Source of the DNA: Pseudopedobacter alpinus
GTDB lineage: Bacteria > Bacteroidota > Bacteroidia > Sphingobacteriales > Sphingobacteriaceae
Length of the DNA stretch: 64,000 nucleotides
Assembly (NCBI RefSeq): GCF_042684645.1
Contig: NZ_JBHULV010000028.1
Coordinates: forward strand, 175,246 to 239,245
Direction of reading: 5' to 3'
Below, one piece after another: positions 38,622-48,469 of this stretch. Each line of letters begins with the position of its first letter. The first letter of the stretch is position 1. Below the pieces are notes generated by a model. The model searched no databases and was not told the DNA's origin. It worked only from the letters and a program-made list of their open reading frames with translations. The position numbers and the translations under genes were made by a program.

Positions 38622-39710
38622 CTAACCCAAAACCTCTTCGTAAAAACTTATATACTGCTTAGCAGTTTCGGCTATGGAATATTTTTGAAGTTGGTTTTCT
38701 CTAAGCTGTAAAACGCTTTCTTTACTTTGGTTAAGCTGTAAGCATACATCAATTTTTTCTATAAAAGTATCAGAATCAAAACCATTTGCTAAATAACAAG
38801 CGGGCATAGTGTCGCCAATTTCATGGTGAGGTAAAATATCTGATAAAATACAAGGTGTACCTATAAAAAACGCTTCCAATAAAGTAATTGGTAAACCCTC
38901 ATAGTGCGAAGTATTTAAAAAACAATCGCAATAATACATTAAGCTATAAATTTCTTGCGGTACTTTAATTCCTAAATAATGAATATTCTTTACGGTTTCA
39001 AATAATGCTAAATCTTGGTTGGCGGTTTCTTCTTTAATACCACAAATTAAAAAAGAAACATTTTTATTTTGATAATGCTTAGCAATTTCAACAGCTAATG
39101 GGTAGTTTTTTTGATGCGATAATTTACCCACCATTAAAATTAATTTATGGCTGGTATTTACTTTAAAATTTTCAAAAATTTGTTGCGCTAAAGGTAATAT
39201 GATCGGCTTTTTAATGCCATTACTAATCACTAGTTTTTTACAATCTCTGGTAATACTAGTAGCTAAAGAAGAACCCGAACAATAAATTGATGGGGTTTTT
39301 AAATTAGTTTGCAGGGTTTGAAAATTCCATATTTCTGGTGCATTGTGTATAGTTAGTATCAACTGATTTTTTTGTCTAAATATTTTCAAATAAAGCGATA
39401 CAATTAGATGCGTAAATTGTAAATGCGAATTTAAAATAGTTGGTTTAAGTAGTTTTATATAGGTGTTTAACTTAAAAAGACTTTTAAAAACCGAAAAGTT
39501 TTTACCCGGTTTTCTATCCAAAGAATAAACAGGAATTTGATGCTTTTGTAATTGATTGGTTAAAAAATTTTCGAAGGTAGAGCTATTAAATGCATCAATT
39601 AAAATAATTGAAACATCATGGCCCATTTGCTTTTGCTCTACAGCTAAGAGTACCACAAAGGTTTGCGCCCCGCCTGCATATAAATTAGCTATAATATGGC
39701 ATATTTTCAT
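38622..39710 (-). CDS. Glycosyltransferase family 4 protein
   Basis: A 362-residue GT-B fold glycosyltransferase. The N-terminal acceptor domain begins KICHIIANLYAGGAQTFVV, the GT4 opening. The C-terminal donor domain shows LMVGKLSHQKNYPLAVEIA and HYEGLPITLLEAFFIGTPC, the retaining-enzyme motif that contacts the nucleotide sugar. Likely role is envelope or capsular polysaccharide synthesis; donor and acceptor are unknown. It stands alone and is not next to a polysaccharide cluster. Confidence 0.9.
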   Translation of the reverse strand: MKICHIIANLYAGGAQTFVVLLAVEQKQMGHDVSIILIDAFNSSTFENFLTNQLQKHQIPVYSLDRKPGKNFSVFKSLFKLNTYIKLLKPTILNSHLQFTHLIVSLYLKIFRQKNQLILTIHNAPEIWNFQTLQTNLKTPSIYCSGSSLATSITRDCKKLVISNGIKKPIILPLAQQIFENFKVNTSHKLILMVGKLSHQKNYPLAVEIAKHYQNKNVSFLICGIKEETANQDLALFETVKNIHYLGIKVPQEIYSLMYYCDCFLNTSHYEGLPITLLEAFFIGTPCILSDILPHHEIGDTMPACYLANGFDSDTFIEKIDVCLQLNQSKESVLQLRENQLQKYSIAETAKQYISFYEEVLG

Positions 39711-39940
39711 TTTTTAAAAATAGCTCAATTTTATTAGCAAATAAACTTTACCGTCATTAATTTCAAACTAACTAAGCTCTTCAGCAAGTATTAATGATAA
39801 TTATATAGAATCCAAAATATTGATTTTCTACAAATTTATTAAAAAAAATCTTCCCTAACTTTTAAGTTAGAGGCATTTCGTTAGGAAACAATAGGTTGAA
39901 ATTTATATAAAAACACCATTTAAGAAACATTTTGAAAACA

Positions 39941-39973
39941 AAAAACCGCCCCTAAACACATAGCGGCGGTTTT
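39941..39973 (-). terminator. Terminator downstream of tRNA-Leu
   Basis: AAAACCGCC and GGCGGTTTT form the arms, with a T run on the minus strand, 12 bases past the tRNA 3' end. Confidence 0.8.
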
Positions 39974-39985
39974 CAATTAAATTTG

Positions 39986-40065
39986 TACCCAGCGCCGGAA
40001 TCGAACCGGCACAGTTTCCTATCGGTGTTTGAGACCGACGCGTCTACCAGTTCCGCCAGCTGGGC
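39986..40065 (-). tRNA. tRNA-Leu (anticodon CAA)
   Basis: The minus strand reads GCCCAGC at the 5' end, paired with GCTGGGT at the 3' end. The anticodon arm is TCGGT-CTCAAAC-ACCGA, so the anticodon is CAA and the codon UUG. The T arm is GCCGG-TTCGATT-CCGGC. The discriminator is A, and CCA is not encoded. It lies just downstream of hscB, 24 bp past its stop. Confidence 0.95.
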
Positions 40066-40089
40066 ATTCCTTTAACAAACCTTGGCTTG

Positions 40090-40620
40090 TTAGCGGGTTG
40101 CAAACTTATCAATAGATTCTCGTATTCGCAACAAATATTTTTTTCTGTACCAAATATCCTTAATTTTTAGGAGGATTTCTCTAGCTAAATCATCATTAAG
40201 ATTCTCAAAATCAACAGTTAACAAACCTAATTCGCTATTTAAATTAGTTTCAATTTGGTCAGCATTTTTTCTAGCTTCAAGCAATTTAGTAACATCTTGT
40301 TCAAATTCAAGCTCCATAATGGCCTCATTTACGTCCATCATATCCATTAAAAAATCTTGAGGAAGGTTATATTTTTCTCCATCAATTAGTACATCTTTTA
40401 ATGTTAAAACATAAGGCAACAACTTATCTGGGTTAGAGAGTGTTTGAAAAGCTTTATTATTTAAAGTTGATAATTCTAAAATTTCCTGCTGTTTCTCTTC
40501 TGATTCATTTACAAAAAAATCTGGATGGTATTGTTTGCTAAACACATAAAATTTCTTTTTCACCAAAGCTTGGTCTGGCGAAAAAGAAAGGGGTATATCG
40601 TAAAATTTGAAGTAATCCAT
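40090..40620 (-). CDS. hscB: Fe-S cluster assembly co-chaperone HscB
   Basis: A 176-residue J-domain protein that delivers the IscU scaffold to its Hsp70 partner. The J domain is N-terminal (MDYFKFYDIPLSFSPDQ) with the essential HPD in KQYHPDFF. The C-terminal three-helix region binds the scaffold, with LLPYVLTLKD as the family-typical junction. No isc/suf gene is adjacent. A 138-bp gap separates it from rseP upstream. Confidence 0.92.
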   Translation of the reverse strand: MDYFKFYDIPLSFSPDQALVKKKFYVFSKQYHPDFFVNESEEKQQEILELSTLNNKAFQTLSNPDKLLPYVLTLKDVLIDGEKYNLPQDFLMDMMDVNEAIMELEFEQDVTKLLEARKNADQIETNLNSELGLLTVDFENLNDDLAREILLKIKDIWYRKKYLLRIRESIDKFATR

Positions 40621-40758
40621 ATTTGCAAGTTATATGTTATAGGTTGTAAGTTTTAAGTCACAAGGACGGAGATAGCTTGTGAAAGTCGGGTTTACCTTAG
40701 CAATATTTGCTAACATAAACACTTTTTACTTATAGTCTATTACCTAAAACTTAAAACC

Positions 40759-42084
40759 TTACTTAGTAAATGCTTTAAAAATATCGTTACCTAAAACAAA
40801 AACCATTAAGGTGGCTAAAAGTACAAAACCTACAATTTGAGCCTTTTCCATAAACTTATCACTTAGTGGTTTTCCCTTAATCATCTCAATTAATAAAAAT
40901 ACTGCATGGCCACCATCTAAAGCTGGGATAGGTAATAAATTCATTAAAGCTAATGCCATAGATAGTAAACCAGTAATACTCCAAAATTTAACCCAGTCCC
41001 ATGTACCACCATATAATTTTCGGGCAATCTCTACAGGGCCAGAGAAAGCTTTGTTGGCTTTAACCTCGCCTTTTACTACTTTACCTAAACCTTTAGCGTT
41101 ATCAACTAAAGAACCCCATGCTTTTGAAGCACCTGCAGGCAAAGCCTCTATAAAAGTAAAATTCTGAGTTTCTGTTTTAATATCATCTAAATTAAAAGCA
41201 AAACCTATAGTGCCTTCATTAGAAACTTTTAAAGGTAAAATCACTTTTTCCGTTGCTCTTAAAACACAAATCTCTACTTGTTTATTTTTGTTGTCAGCTA
41301 AAATAGTTCTTAGCTGGTCGCTGTAAACAGCTTCTTTTCCGTTAACTTCTAAAATTTGGTCATTTGCTTTTATGCCTGCTTTTTCTGCTATTCCGTTTGG
41401 TGTAACTTCGCCTACTTTAGAAATGATACGTGGCGATACAAATTCATCTATACCATAATCAGAAACTACGTTTAAAATATCAGCAGGTACTTGAATTTGC
41501 TTTTCTTGACCATCACGTAAAATAGTTAAACTAGAGTTACCTAAAAGCACATCCGAACTTCTTAAATCGTCAAAACGAACCAGCTCTTTACCATTTATTT
41601 CTTTTACCTTATCTCCGGGTTGTAAACCTATTTCTTTACCCACAATACCTGGCGAAATACCATGCTGTAATTGGTTGTTTGGGATAAATGTTTCGCCATA
41701 TTTAAAGGTTAACATCCAAAAGATAAAAATACCTAAAATGACATTTACAGTTACTCCACCTAACATTACAATTAAGCGTTGCCAAGCTGGTTTAGACCTA
41801 AATTCCCAAGGTTGCATTGGCGCTTCCATTGCTTCAGTGTCCATAGATTCGTCTATCATACCAGCAATTTTAACGTAACCGCCTAAAGGCAACCAACCAA
41901 TACCGTATTCGCAATCTTTATATTTTATACTAAATAATTTGAAACCCCATGCATCAAAAAATAAATAAAACTTCTCTACTTTAATTCCAAAATATCTTGC
42001 GGTTAAAAAGTGACCCAATTCATGCAACACAATTAAAATAGATAAGCCCAAAATTAGTTGGGCAATCATTACTACTACATCCAT
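40759..42084 (-). CDS. rseP: RIP metalloprotease RseP (site-2 protease)
   Basis: A 441-residue intramembrane zinc protease that cleaves membrane-bound regulators within the bilayer. The zinc motif HELGH lies in the first membrane helix (ILIVLHELGHFLTAR), the second metal ligand is in LLPIPALDGGH near the C-terminus, and there is at least one central PDZ-like domain (VTPNGIAEKAGIKANDQI). The gene follows dxr by 29 bp on the same strand. This dxr-rseP order is common and suggests one operon. Confidence 0.95.
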   Translation of the reverse strand: MDVVVMIAQLILGLSILIVLHELGHFLTARYFGIKVEKFYLFFDAWGFKLFSIKYKDCEYGIGWLPLGGYVKIAGMIDESMDTEAMEAPMQPWEFRSKPAWQRLIVMLGGVTVNVILGIFIFWMLTFKYGETFIPNNQLQHGISPGIVGKEIGLQPGDKVKEINGKELVRFDDLRSSDVLLGNSSLTILRDGQEKQIQVPADILNVVSDYGIDEFVSPRIISKVGEVTPNGIAEKAGIKANDQILEVNGKEAVYSDQLRTILADNKNKQVEICVLRATEKVILPLKVSNEGTIGFAFNLDDIKTETQNFTFIEALPAGASKAWGSLVDNAKGLGKVVKGEVKANKAFSGPVEIARKLYGGTWDWVKFWSITGLLSMALALMNLLPIPALDGGHAVFLLIEMIKGKPLSDKFMEKAQIVGFVLLATLMVFVLGNDIFKAFTK

Positions 42085-42113
42085 TTCCTATTTTTTATAA
42101 TTTGATTTTTCTA

Positions 42114-43277
42114 TTAAATATTTGTTACTAAATGTTTCGCAAAAATGCGAGTTTGTTTGTCTGTTTCAAAATAATCTTCTAAGCTGGGTTCCTGCACAAA
42201 ATCGAGTTTTGCCATACAAGTTTCTATTACCTCACTCATTTGTAAAAAACCCATTTCTTCATTCAAAAAAGCAGCTACTACCACTTCATTTGCAGCATTT
42301 AATATACAGGGCATGTTGCCTGCTTGGTTTAACGCCTCAAAAGCCAAAGCCAAATTCCTAAATGTTTTGATATCTGCAGGTTCAAAAGTTAAGGTTGGGT
42401 ACTCTAAAAAGTTGAAACGTTTAAAATTGTTTTGAACTCTTTTTGGGTAAGCCATTGCATACTGTATAGGCAATTTCATATCTGGTACACCCATTTGTGC
42501 TTTCATAGAACCGTCTTGAAACTGAACGATGGAATGAATAATAGATTGTGGGTGTACAATTACATCTATTTGTTCAACTGCTAAATCAAACAACCACTTA
42601 GCTTCTATCACCTCTAAACCTTTGTTCATTAATGTAGCCGAGTCGATAGTGATTTTTGCACCCATTACCCAATTTGGGTGCTTGAGTGCCTGATTTTTAG
42701 TAACATTAGCCAAAAACTCAAAATCTTTGCCTCTAAATGGCCCACCAGATGCAGTTAAGTATATTTTTTCAATGTCACTCTCCTCTCCTACCAAACACTG
42801 AAAAATTGCTGAATGCTCAGAATCTACCGGTAAAATTTTAACATGATATTTTTTAGCCAAGCTATTGATTAACTCGCCAGCAACCACCAAAGTTTCTTTA
42901 TTAGCTAAAGCGATATCCTTACCGGCTTTAATTGCTGCAATTGTAGGTTTTAAACCAGCAGACCCAACCAAAGCTGTAAGTACCATGTTCAGTTGTGGCA
43001 TTACTACCACTTCGCACAAAGCTTCTTGTCCAGCTTTCACATCAATATCTAAATTTTTTAAGGCTTCTTTTAATTCCTGATATTTAGCTTCATCGCCAAT
43101 TACTACTGCTTTTGGCTTAAAAGTTAATGCTTGCGCTATTAATAACTCAACATTACTTTGTGCAGTTAAAACTTGTACACAAAACAAATCCGGATTAGCT
43201 GCTATAACTGCTAAAGCCTGTGTTCCGATACTGCCAGTTGAGCCTAAAATGGCTATATTTTTTATGGATTGATGCAA
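42114..43277 (-). CDS. dxr: 1-deoxy-D-xylulose 5-phosphate reductoisomerase
   Basis: A 387-residue NADPH-dependent enzyme making MEP, the committed step of the non-mevalonate pathway. IspD, the next enzyme, is encoded at 20817-21506. NADPH site GSTGSIGTQAL at the N-terminus, the metal and substrate region PVDSEHSAIFQCL, the flexible loop TASGGPFRG and the HPNWVMGAKITIDSATLMNKG motif are all present. Standard length. It is first in a unit with rseP. Confidence 0.97.
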   Translation of the reverse strand: MHQSIKNIAILGSTGSIGTQALAVIAANPDLFCVQVLTAQSNVELLIAQALTFKPKAVVIGDEAKYQELKEALKNLDIDVKAGQEALCEVVVMPQLNMVLTALVGSAGLKPTIAAIKAGKDIALANKETLVVAGELINSLAKKYHVKILPVDSEHSAIFQCLVGEESDIEKIYLTASGGPFRGKDFEFLANVTKNQALKHPNWVMGAKITIDSATLMNKGLEVIEAKWLFDLAVEQIDVIVHPQSIIHSIVQFQDGSMKAQMGVPDMKLPIQYAMAYPKRVQNNFKRFNFLEYPTLTFEPADIKTFRNLALAFEALNQAGNMPCILNAANEVVVAAFLNEEMGFLQMSEVIETCMAKLDFVQEPSLEDYFETDKQTRIFAKHLVTNI

Positions 43278-43358
43278 TTTTTGATTAGTTGGTTAGTTTG
43301 TTAGGTGGTTAGTTTCTTAGGCTAAACTTTCTACTTTCTACTTTCTACTCTCTACTTT

Positions 43359-44864
43359 TTATTTCTCTATAATGTATTGTTCTAATTTATCGGCTAAAAT
43401 ACGATCATTGGCTAAACGTGGCACTTTATTTTGTCCACCTAATTTACCCTCAGTTCGCATTAAATTGATAAACGAAGCTGCTTTTAATGATCTAATAATT
43501 AAAGGTTGTAAAACCTTTCCGCTAATTAAATCTTTGTAATATATGTTTTTTTGCTGCAAAGCTTCGTCAACTTTAACCGCAAATTCTTTTAAATTTTTTG
43601 GAGGATTTACAAACTCTATAAACCACTCGTGGTAAGGCATTTCTCCTTTTTGGGGATTTACCTGAGGTGCAACTGTAAATTCTGTAATTTCTACATTTTC
43701 TTGCTTTGCAACGGTTAATAAAGCGTGTTCTACTTCTTCGCCAATGACATGCTCTCCAAAAGCCGAAATATAATGCTTTATTCTGCCAGTTACCAAAAGT
43801 TTATACGGATTTTTAGATACAAACTTTATGGTATCGCCTAAAGAATAAGCCCAAAGCCCTGCATTGGTGCTCATCACAATGGCGTAATTTTTACCTAATT
43901 CTATCTCTCCTAAATTTAAACGACTAGGTTTCTCGTTAAAAAACTCATCCGTTGGAATAAATTCGTAAAATATACCCGCATCTGCTAAAAGCAATAAAGA
44001 TTTTTCTTTTTGACTATCCTGAAAAGCGATAAAACCTTCTGAAGCTGGGTATGTTTCAATACTATCAATCTTAAAACCTAAGCTTTCTTCTAATTTGGCT
44101 CTATAAGGTTCATAATTAACACCTCCGTAAACAAACAGCTTAAAATTTGGAAAAATATCCTTAATCTTTTGCTTTCCTGTTTTTGCTAATAACCTATCAA
44201 AATACATTTGGCACCAAGGCGGAATACCTGATATCAAACGCATATCTTCATTTAAGGTTTCTTCAACAATTGCATCCACTTTTGTTTCCCAATCATCAAT
44301 ACAATTAACATCGTAACTTGGTAAACGGTTTTTTTGAAGATATTTTGGAACATGGTTAGCCACAATGCCAGATAAGCGACCGAAAGAAATTCCAGCTTTT
44401 TTATCCATTACGGGACTGCCTTGTAAAAATATCAGTTTTCCATCCAAAAAATCAGTTTTTCCGGTTTCGTAAATGTAACATAACAAAGCATTACGGGCAG
44501 CTTTGATATGCTCTGGCATAGATTCTTTAGAAATTGGAATATATTTTACACCCGATGTAGTGCCAGATGTTTTAGCAAAATAAAGTGGTTTACCTGGCCA
44601 TAAAATATCTGCTTCGCCTTTTACAACTTTCTCCACATAGGGCTTAATATCCTCATAATCATTTATAGGTACGTGTTGTATAAAATCTTGATGGCTTTTT
44701 ATTTTGCTGAATTGGTGATCTTTACCAAATTGAGTATTGGCGGCAGTATTTATTAAATTTTGAAGTACTTTTTCTTGTGCGGCAACAGCATTGTATTTCC
44801 ATTTGTTCATTTTACTTATAGTAAATGCAGCAAATGGCTTACTTATTAATGCTTTTATTCCCAT
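43359..44864 (-). CDS. GH3 superfamily acyl-adenylating enzyme-like protein
   Basis: A 501-residue protein of the GH3 auxin-responsive-promoter superfamily, ANL-type adenylating enzymes that in plants conjugate amino acids to hormones. The adenylation P-loop-like motif is FAKTSGTTSGVKYIPIS, the second ATP motif is YPASEGFIAFQD, and YSLGDTIKFVS precedes the mobile C-terminal domain. The bacterial homologues are abundant in Bacteroidota but have no assigned substrate. Downstream of two genes on the same strand. Confidence 0.87.
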   Translation of the reverse strand: MGIKALISKPFAAFTISKMNKWKYNAVAAQEKVLQNLINTAANTQFGKDHQFSKIKSHQDFIQHVPINDYEDIKPYVEKVVKGEADILWPGKPLYFAKTSGTTSGVKYIPISKESMPEHIKAARNALLCYIYETGKTDFLDGKLIFLQGSPVMDKKAGISFGRLSGIVANHVPKYLQKNRLPSYDVNCIDDWETKVDAIVEETLNEDMRLISGIPPWCQMYFDRLLAKTGKQKIKDIFPNFKLFVYGGVNYEPYRAKLEESLGFKIDSIETYPASEGFIAFQDSQKEKSLLLLADAGIFYEFIPTDEFFNEKPSRLNLGEIELGKNYAIVMSTNAGLWAYSLGDTIKFVSKNPYKLLVTGRIKHYISAFGEHVIGEEVEHALLTVAKQENVEITEFTVAPQVNPQKGEMPYHEWFIEFVNPPKNLKEFAVKVDEALQQKNIYYKDLISGKVLQPLIIRSLKAASFINLMRTEGKLGGQNKVPRLANDRILADKLEQYIIEK

Positions 44865-44886
44865 ATTTTCTTTTTATAATTTTTAC

Positions 44887-45675
44887 TTATATAATATTAT
44901 GCAATATATCAGGTTCTTGCTCACTACCATATTCATCGGTCATTTTACGGTATGCAATAGTAAGTGCCACACTTGATAATGGAATAATAATAAAAGAACT
45001 TAAAATATTTACAAACGTTGCAATTACTGTAAAATTAAAATAGTTTAATAACAAGTATAATACTTGAAAAAAACCTAATACAAATAATAACAACAAAATT
45101 TTAAAAAAATTACCTTTTGTAATGGCCAAACTTAATTTTAAAGAAGTAAAAGGACTGGCATTTTTATCGATAATAAAGAAAGGGAAAAATGAAATACGCA
45201 ACCATGTAATTAAAATAGCAATTAAACCAACAGAGATGGCAAGATTAACCAGCAATTGAAAATTTATACCTGTATAAATAAAAGGAAATACAAGCATTGC
45301 TATAACAACGTAAACCGTTAAAATACTAAGCGAAAAATAAAAACTGGCTAACAAAAAATTAATGATTTGCTTTTTTGTAGGTAAAGTTTCTGACAAGGTT
45401 AATTCTCCTGTCTCATTATCTAACAAGTGAAAAATGAATTTACACAAAGAAAGATTACACACTAAATAACTGCTAATGAATATGACGAATAATATCATAT
45501 TTAACACTTTATTAATGTCTTTTAAAAATATAGCTAATAGGCTTGAAATACTTAAGGTAGCAAACATTAAAAAACACATTAAAGCGATAGAAAAATAGTT
45601 GTTTTTTGTAATTTCCCAAGCTTTAGAAATTACTTCGTTAACAGAAAATGTGCTGTCTTTTAAAAAATCTATCAT
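44887..45675 (-). CDS. Polytopic membrane protein of unknown function
   Basis: A 262-residue protein with about six hydrophobic segments and a cytoplasmic acidic C-terminus (DEYGSEQEPD). The overall pattern, with a soluble N-terminal stretch and repeated Leu/Phe-rich helices, resembles DUF975-like or glycerophosphodiesterase-associated membrane domains, but I cannot assign it firmly. Its start overlaps the end of the upstream glycosyltransferase by four bases, so the two are translationally coupled and may act together. Confidence 0.68.
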   Translation of the reverse strand: MIDFLKDSTFSVNEVISKAWEITKNNYFSIALMCFLMFATLSISSLLAIFLKDINKVLNMILFVIFISSYLVCNLSLCKFIFHLLDNETGELTLSETLPTKKQIINFLLASFYFSLSILTVYVVIAMLVFPFIYTGINFQLLVNLAISVGLIAILITWLRISFFPFFIIDKNASPFTSLKLSLAITKGNFFKILLLLFVLGFFQVLYLLLNYFNFTVIATFVNILSSFIIIPLSSVALTIAYRKMTDEYGSEQEPDILHNII

Positions 45676-46640
45676 TTATTAAAAATAATCTTCTTTATAT
45701 AATCCTGCATAAATCCGAAGCCATAAGCTGTAAGCTGAATTAAGGAAGTAAAGATGCTCAAAAATGCAACTTTTATCGATTTATTTTCATTCCAAGCGTC
45801 AAAAAATATCAACACAAAATAAATAATGATTAACAAATTACAAATTACGGCAATTTGCCAGCTAAAAACGTTGGCTATCAATGAAAAAAGCAAACCCAAG
45901 GTAAAGATTGCTGGAAAAAAATGAACCAATTTTAAAGTGGATGGAAAAAATTTTGTGATATTAATTCTGGCCCGTCCAAAAAAATGTAACTGTTTCCAGA
46001 ATGCTGTAAAGCTGGTGCGTCTTTTATGAAAAACTTTTGCATTAGGAATTAGGCCAATCACAAAACCTGCTTCATGTATTCTGATTGAATATTCGATATC
46101 CTCGCCCAAACGGGTAATGATAAAACCACCAACTTTTTCCCAAACTTTACGTGATAAACCCATATTAAAACTACGTGGATGAAATTGGCCTCCTGCATTT
46201 TTTGATTTCCCTCTAATGCCTCCGGTTGTAAAAACAGACGTCATTGAATAGCTGATGGCTTTTTGCAAAGGTGTAAAAGAAGGATGAGCATCATCTGGCC
46301 CACCAAATGCATCTAAATTTTGGTTGTAAAGATGGTTTTTTACATTTTCTAAATAATTTGCGGGGATTAAACAGTCAGAATCAAAAATGACAAAGTAATC
46401 TCCTTTGGCTCTTTCGAAACCATAATTGCGGGCAAATCCTTGTCCTTCATTTGGTTTTACAAAGTATTTAATATCTAATTTATCGTTAAATGAAGCTACA
46501 ATATTTTTAGCATCTAGAGTTGATCCGTCTTCTATTACCAAAACCTCAAACGCCATGTAAGTTTGATTAACCAAGGTTTGTAGCAATTCTTTTATTTCTT
46601 GTGGGCGATTGTAAAGTGGAATGATGATGGAGAAGAACAT
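45672..46640 (-). CDS. Glycosyltransferase family 2 membrane protein
   Basis: A 322-residue inverting GT-A glycosyltransferase. The nucleotide-sugar domain begins FSIIIPLYNRPQEIKELL, with EDGST and the metal-binding DSD in FVIFDSDCLIP. A central GEDIEYSIR acts as the catalytic-base region. Three hydrophobic segments after about residue 215 anchor it to the inner membrane. The downstream membrane protein overlaps by four bases. Confidence 0.88.
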   Translation of the reverse strand: MFFSIIIPLYNRPQEIKELLQTLVNQTYMAFEVLVIEDGSTLDAKNIVASFNDKLDIKYFVKPNEGQGFARNYGFERAKGDYFVIFDSDCLIPANYLENVKNHLYNQNLDAFGGPDDAHPSFTPLQKAISYSMTSVFTTGGIRGKSKNAGGQFHPRSFNMGLSRKVWEKVGGFIITRLGEDIEYSIRIHEAGFVIGLIPNAKVFHKRRTSFTAFWKQLHFFGRARINITKFFPSTLKLVHFFPAIFTLGLLFSLIANVFSWQIAVICNLLIIIYFVLIFFDAWNENKSIKVAFLSIFTSLIQLTAYGFGFMQDYIKKIIFNK

Positions 46641-46786
46641 GAACCAATTAATGAGAGGGTAACTAATGAGTGAATGATAGAATTTTGAATGATTGAGTAA
46701 ATGATTGAGCGAATAAAACCTATTTAATTGGATAATCTAGGGACATCCTTAAGCATCTAAAACTAAAAGTTAACCAAATTAACAAG

Positions 46787-46810
46787 ACTAACTAACTAAC
46801 TAACTAACTA
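46787..46810. repeat. ACTA tetranucleotide tract at the stop codon of a glycosyltransferase gene
   Basis: Six uninterrupted ACTA units. The last one contains the stop codon of the glycosyltransferase gene at 46808-47764. Being at the very end, length changes would hardly alter the protein. Confidence 0.8.
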
Positions 46811-47764
46811 AACCACTTCTTTCTCTATTTGGTAATTATTCCTGTTACTAGAATTTCTGGAAACTAACTCGGCAACAAAACCTGTTAAAAACAATTGTGA
46901 ACCTAAAATAACGGCCACCAAAGCAATGTAAAACAAAGGTTGTTCTGTTACTTCTCTTTCAATTTTAATATGTTTTGCTATATGGTATAGCTTTTCGCCA
47001 ATAATCCACAAGGCCATAATAGTTCCTATTAAAAAACTAAGCACACCCATAGCTCCAAAAAAGTGCATAGGTCTTTTACCAAATTTACCTACAAAAAATA
47101 TAGAAAGTAAATCTAAAAAGCCGTTGATAAACCTACTGAAACCAAATTTTGTAGTGCCGTATTTTCTGGCTCTATGTTCAACAACTTGTTCTTCAATTTT
47201 TTTAAAACCTGCCCATTTGGCTAAAACAGGAATATAACGGTGCATTTCGCCGTAAACCTCAATATTTTTTACTACTTCACTACGGTAAGCTTTTAAACCA
47301 CAGTTAAAATCGTGAAGGTTGTTTATGCCCGACATTTTACGGGTGGCTGCATTAAAAAATTTAGTGGGGATGGTTTTAGTTAGCGGGTCGTAACGTTTCT
47401 TTTTCCAGCCTGATATTAAGTCGAGTTTTTCTTCTTTTATTCTTCTGTAAAGTTCTGGTATTTCATCTGGAGAATCTTGTAAATCTGCATCCATAGTAAT
47501 CACCACATCGCCTTTTACGACTTCAAAGCCTACATTTAAAGCAGCTGATTTACCATAATTTCTTCTAAATTTTATGCCTTTAACAGCGGCATCAACTTGG
47601 TTCAATTCTTCAATTTTATCCCAAGTACCATCGTTACTGCCATCGTCAATGATGATCACTTCGTAAGAAAAACCATGCTTTTGCATTACATCTTTAATCC
47701 ACGATGTTAATTCTGGTAAAGATTCCACTTCATTATATGCAGGTACAACTACAGAAATATCCAT
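46808..47764 (-). CDS. Glycosyltransferase family 2 (DPM1/ArnC-like) protein
   Basis: A 318-residue GT2 enzyme starting MDISVVVPAYNEVESL. The nucleotide site is DDGSNDGTWDKIEE, the metal site is MDADLQD, and the acceptor loop ends DFNCGLKAYR. Two C-terminal membrane helices (around 235 and 275) match the undecaprenyl-phosphate glycosyltransferases (GtrB/ArnC type), so a lipid-linked sugar product is likely. I chose the ATG at 47764 over one at 47809, since the extension has no family support. A terminator separates it from the DUF4199 gene upstream. Confidence 0.9.
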   Translation of the reverse strand: MDISVVVPAYNEVESLPELTSWIKDVMQKHGFSYEVIIIDDGSNDGTWDKIEELNQVDAAVKGIKFRRNYGKSAALNVGFEVVKGDVVITMDADLQDSPDEIPELYRRIKEEKLDLISGWKKKRYDPLTKTIPTKFFNAATRKMSGINNLHDFNCGLKAYRSEVVKNIEVYGEMHRYIPVLAKWAGFKKIEEQVVEHRARKYGTTKFGFSRFINGFLDLLSIFFVGKFGKRPMHFFGAMGVLSFLIGTIMALWIIGEKLYHIAKHIKIEREVTEQPLFYIALVAVILGSQLFLTGFVAELVSRNSSNRNNYQIEKEVV

Positions 47765-47822
47765 TTTTTTTAATTTAGCTAATAGCTTAAGGCTAAAAGC
47801 ATAAAGCATTTATTTTAAATAC

Positions 47823-47860
47823 AAAAAAACGCTCGGTGGTAAGCCACAAGCGTTTTTTTT
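47823..47860 (-). terminator. Terminator between the DUF4199 and glycosyltransferase genes
   Basis: AAAAAACGCT and AGCGTTTTTTTT arms enclose an inner CGGTGG/CCAC match. It could act in both directions. Confidence 0.82.
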
Positions 47861-47897
47861 AGACAAAAATTTGTCAAATATAATTTAATTTTTATTC

Positions 47898-48458
47898 CTA
47901 ATCTGCTTCTTCAACTGGCGCAAACATTGGAGCTTCTTTTTTAAATATAGCTGCAAAAATTAATGATAATACAAAGCCTACCATAATAGCAATCACTAAA
48001 TTCTTTAAAAAATCTACTGGAGTTGGCATATACTGTGCTTTCAAACTTTCGGCAGCACTTTCTACAGCCTTATCTAACGCATCTCCAGTCATTCCCATAG
48101 ATTCGAAAGTTGAAGTCATTCCATCAACAACATAGCCTTTTATTTTTTCGTAAGCACCAGGTTCTACAAAACGGTAAAAAACAAAGTTGAAAACGCTACT
48201 GGCTAAATTTGCAATCAAAGACATGATAAAAATTCCTTTTAATGCTATTTTAAAAGACCAAAAGCCTCCAATTTTTTTTCTTAAATCTAAAACGAAAAAG
48301 ATGTAAACTATTACTGAAACTACTGTAATTACAATCCCATACCAAGTTGCACCTAATAATTGAGGGGCTGCATAATAGGTTAATAATTGTATAGCAATCA
48401 TTAATATTGCTATAATTACACCATTGTTAATTGCATTTTTGTTTAAATCTGTTATCAT
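47898..48458 (-). CDS. DUF4199 family membrane protein
   Basis: A 186-residue inner-membrane protein with four hydrophobic segments: two at the N-terminus, one around FIMSLIANLASSVFNF, and one near the C-terminus. The layout fits DUF4199, a Bacteroidota family of unknown function often encoded next to a dihydroorotase-like gene and a GT2 glycosyltransferase, as here. It follows the acidic protein gene by 11 bp and is probably last in that operon before the terminator. Confidence 0.85.
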   Translation of the reverse strand: MITDLNKNAINNGVIIAILMIAIQLLTYYAAPQLLGATWYGIVITVVSVIVYIFFVLDLRKKIGGFWSFKIALKGIFIMSLIANLASSVFNFVFYRFVEPGAYEKIKGYVVDGMTSTFESMGMTGDALDKAVESAAESLKAQYMPTPVDFLKNLVIAIMVGFVLSLIFAAIFKKEAPMFAPVEEAD

Positions 48459-48469
48459 ATTTTTAAGGT

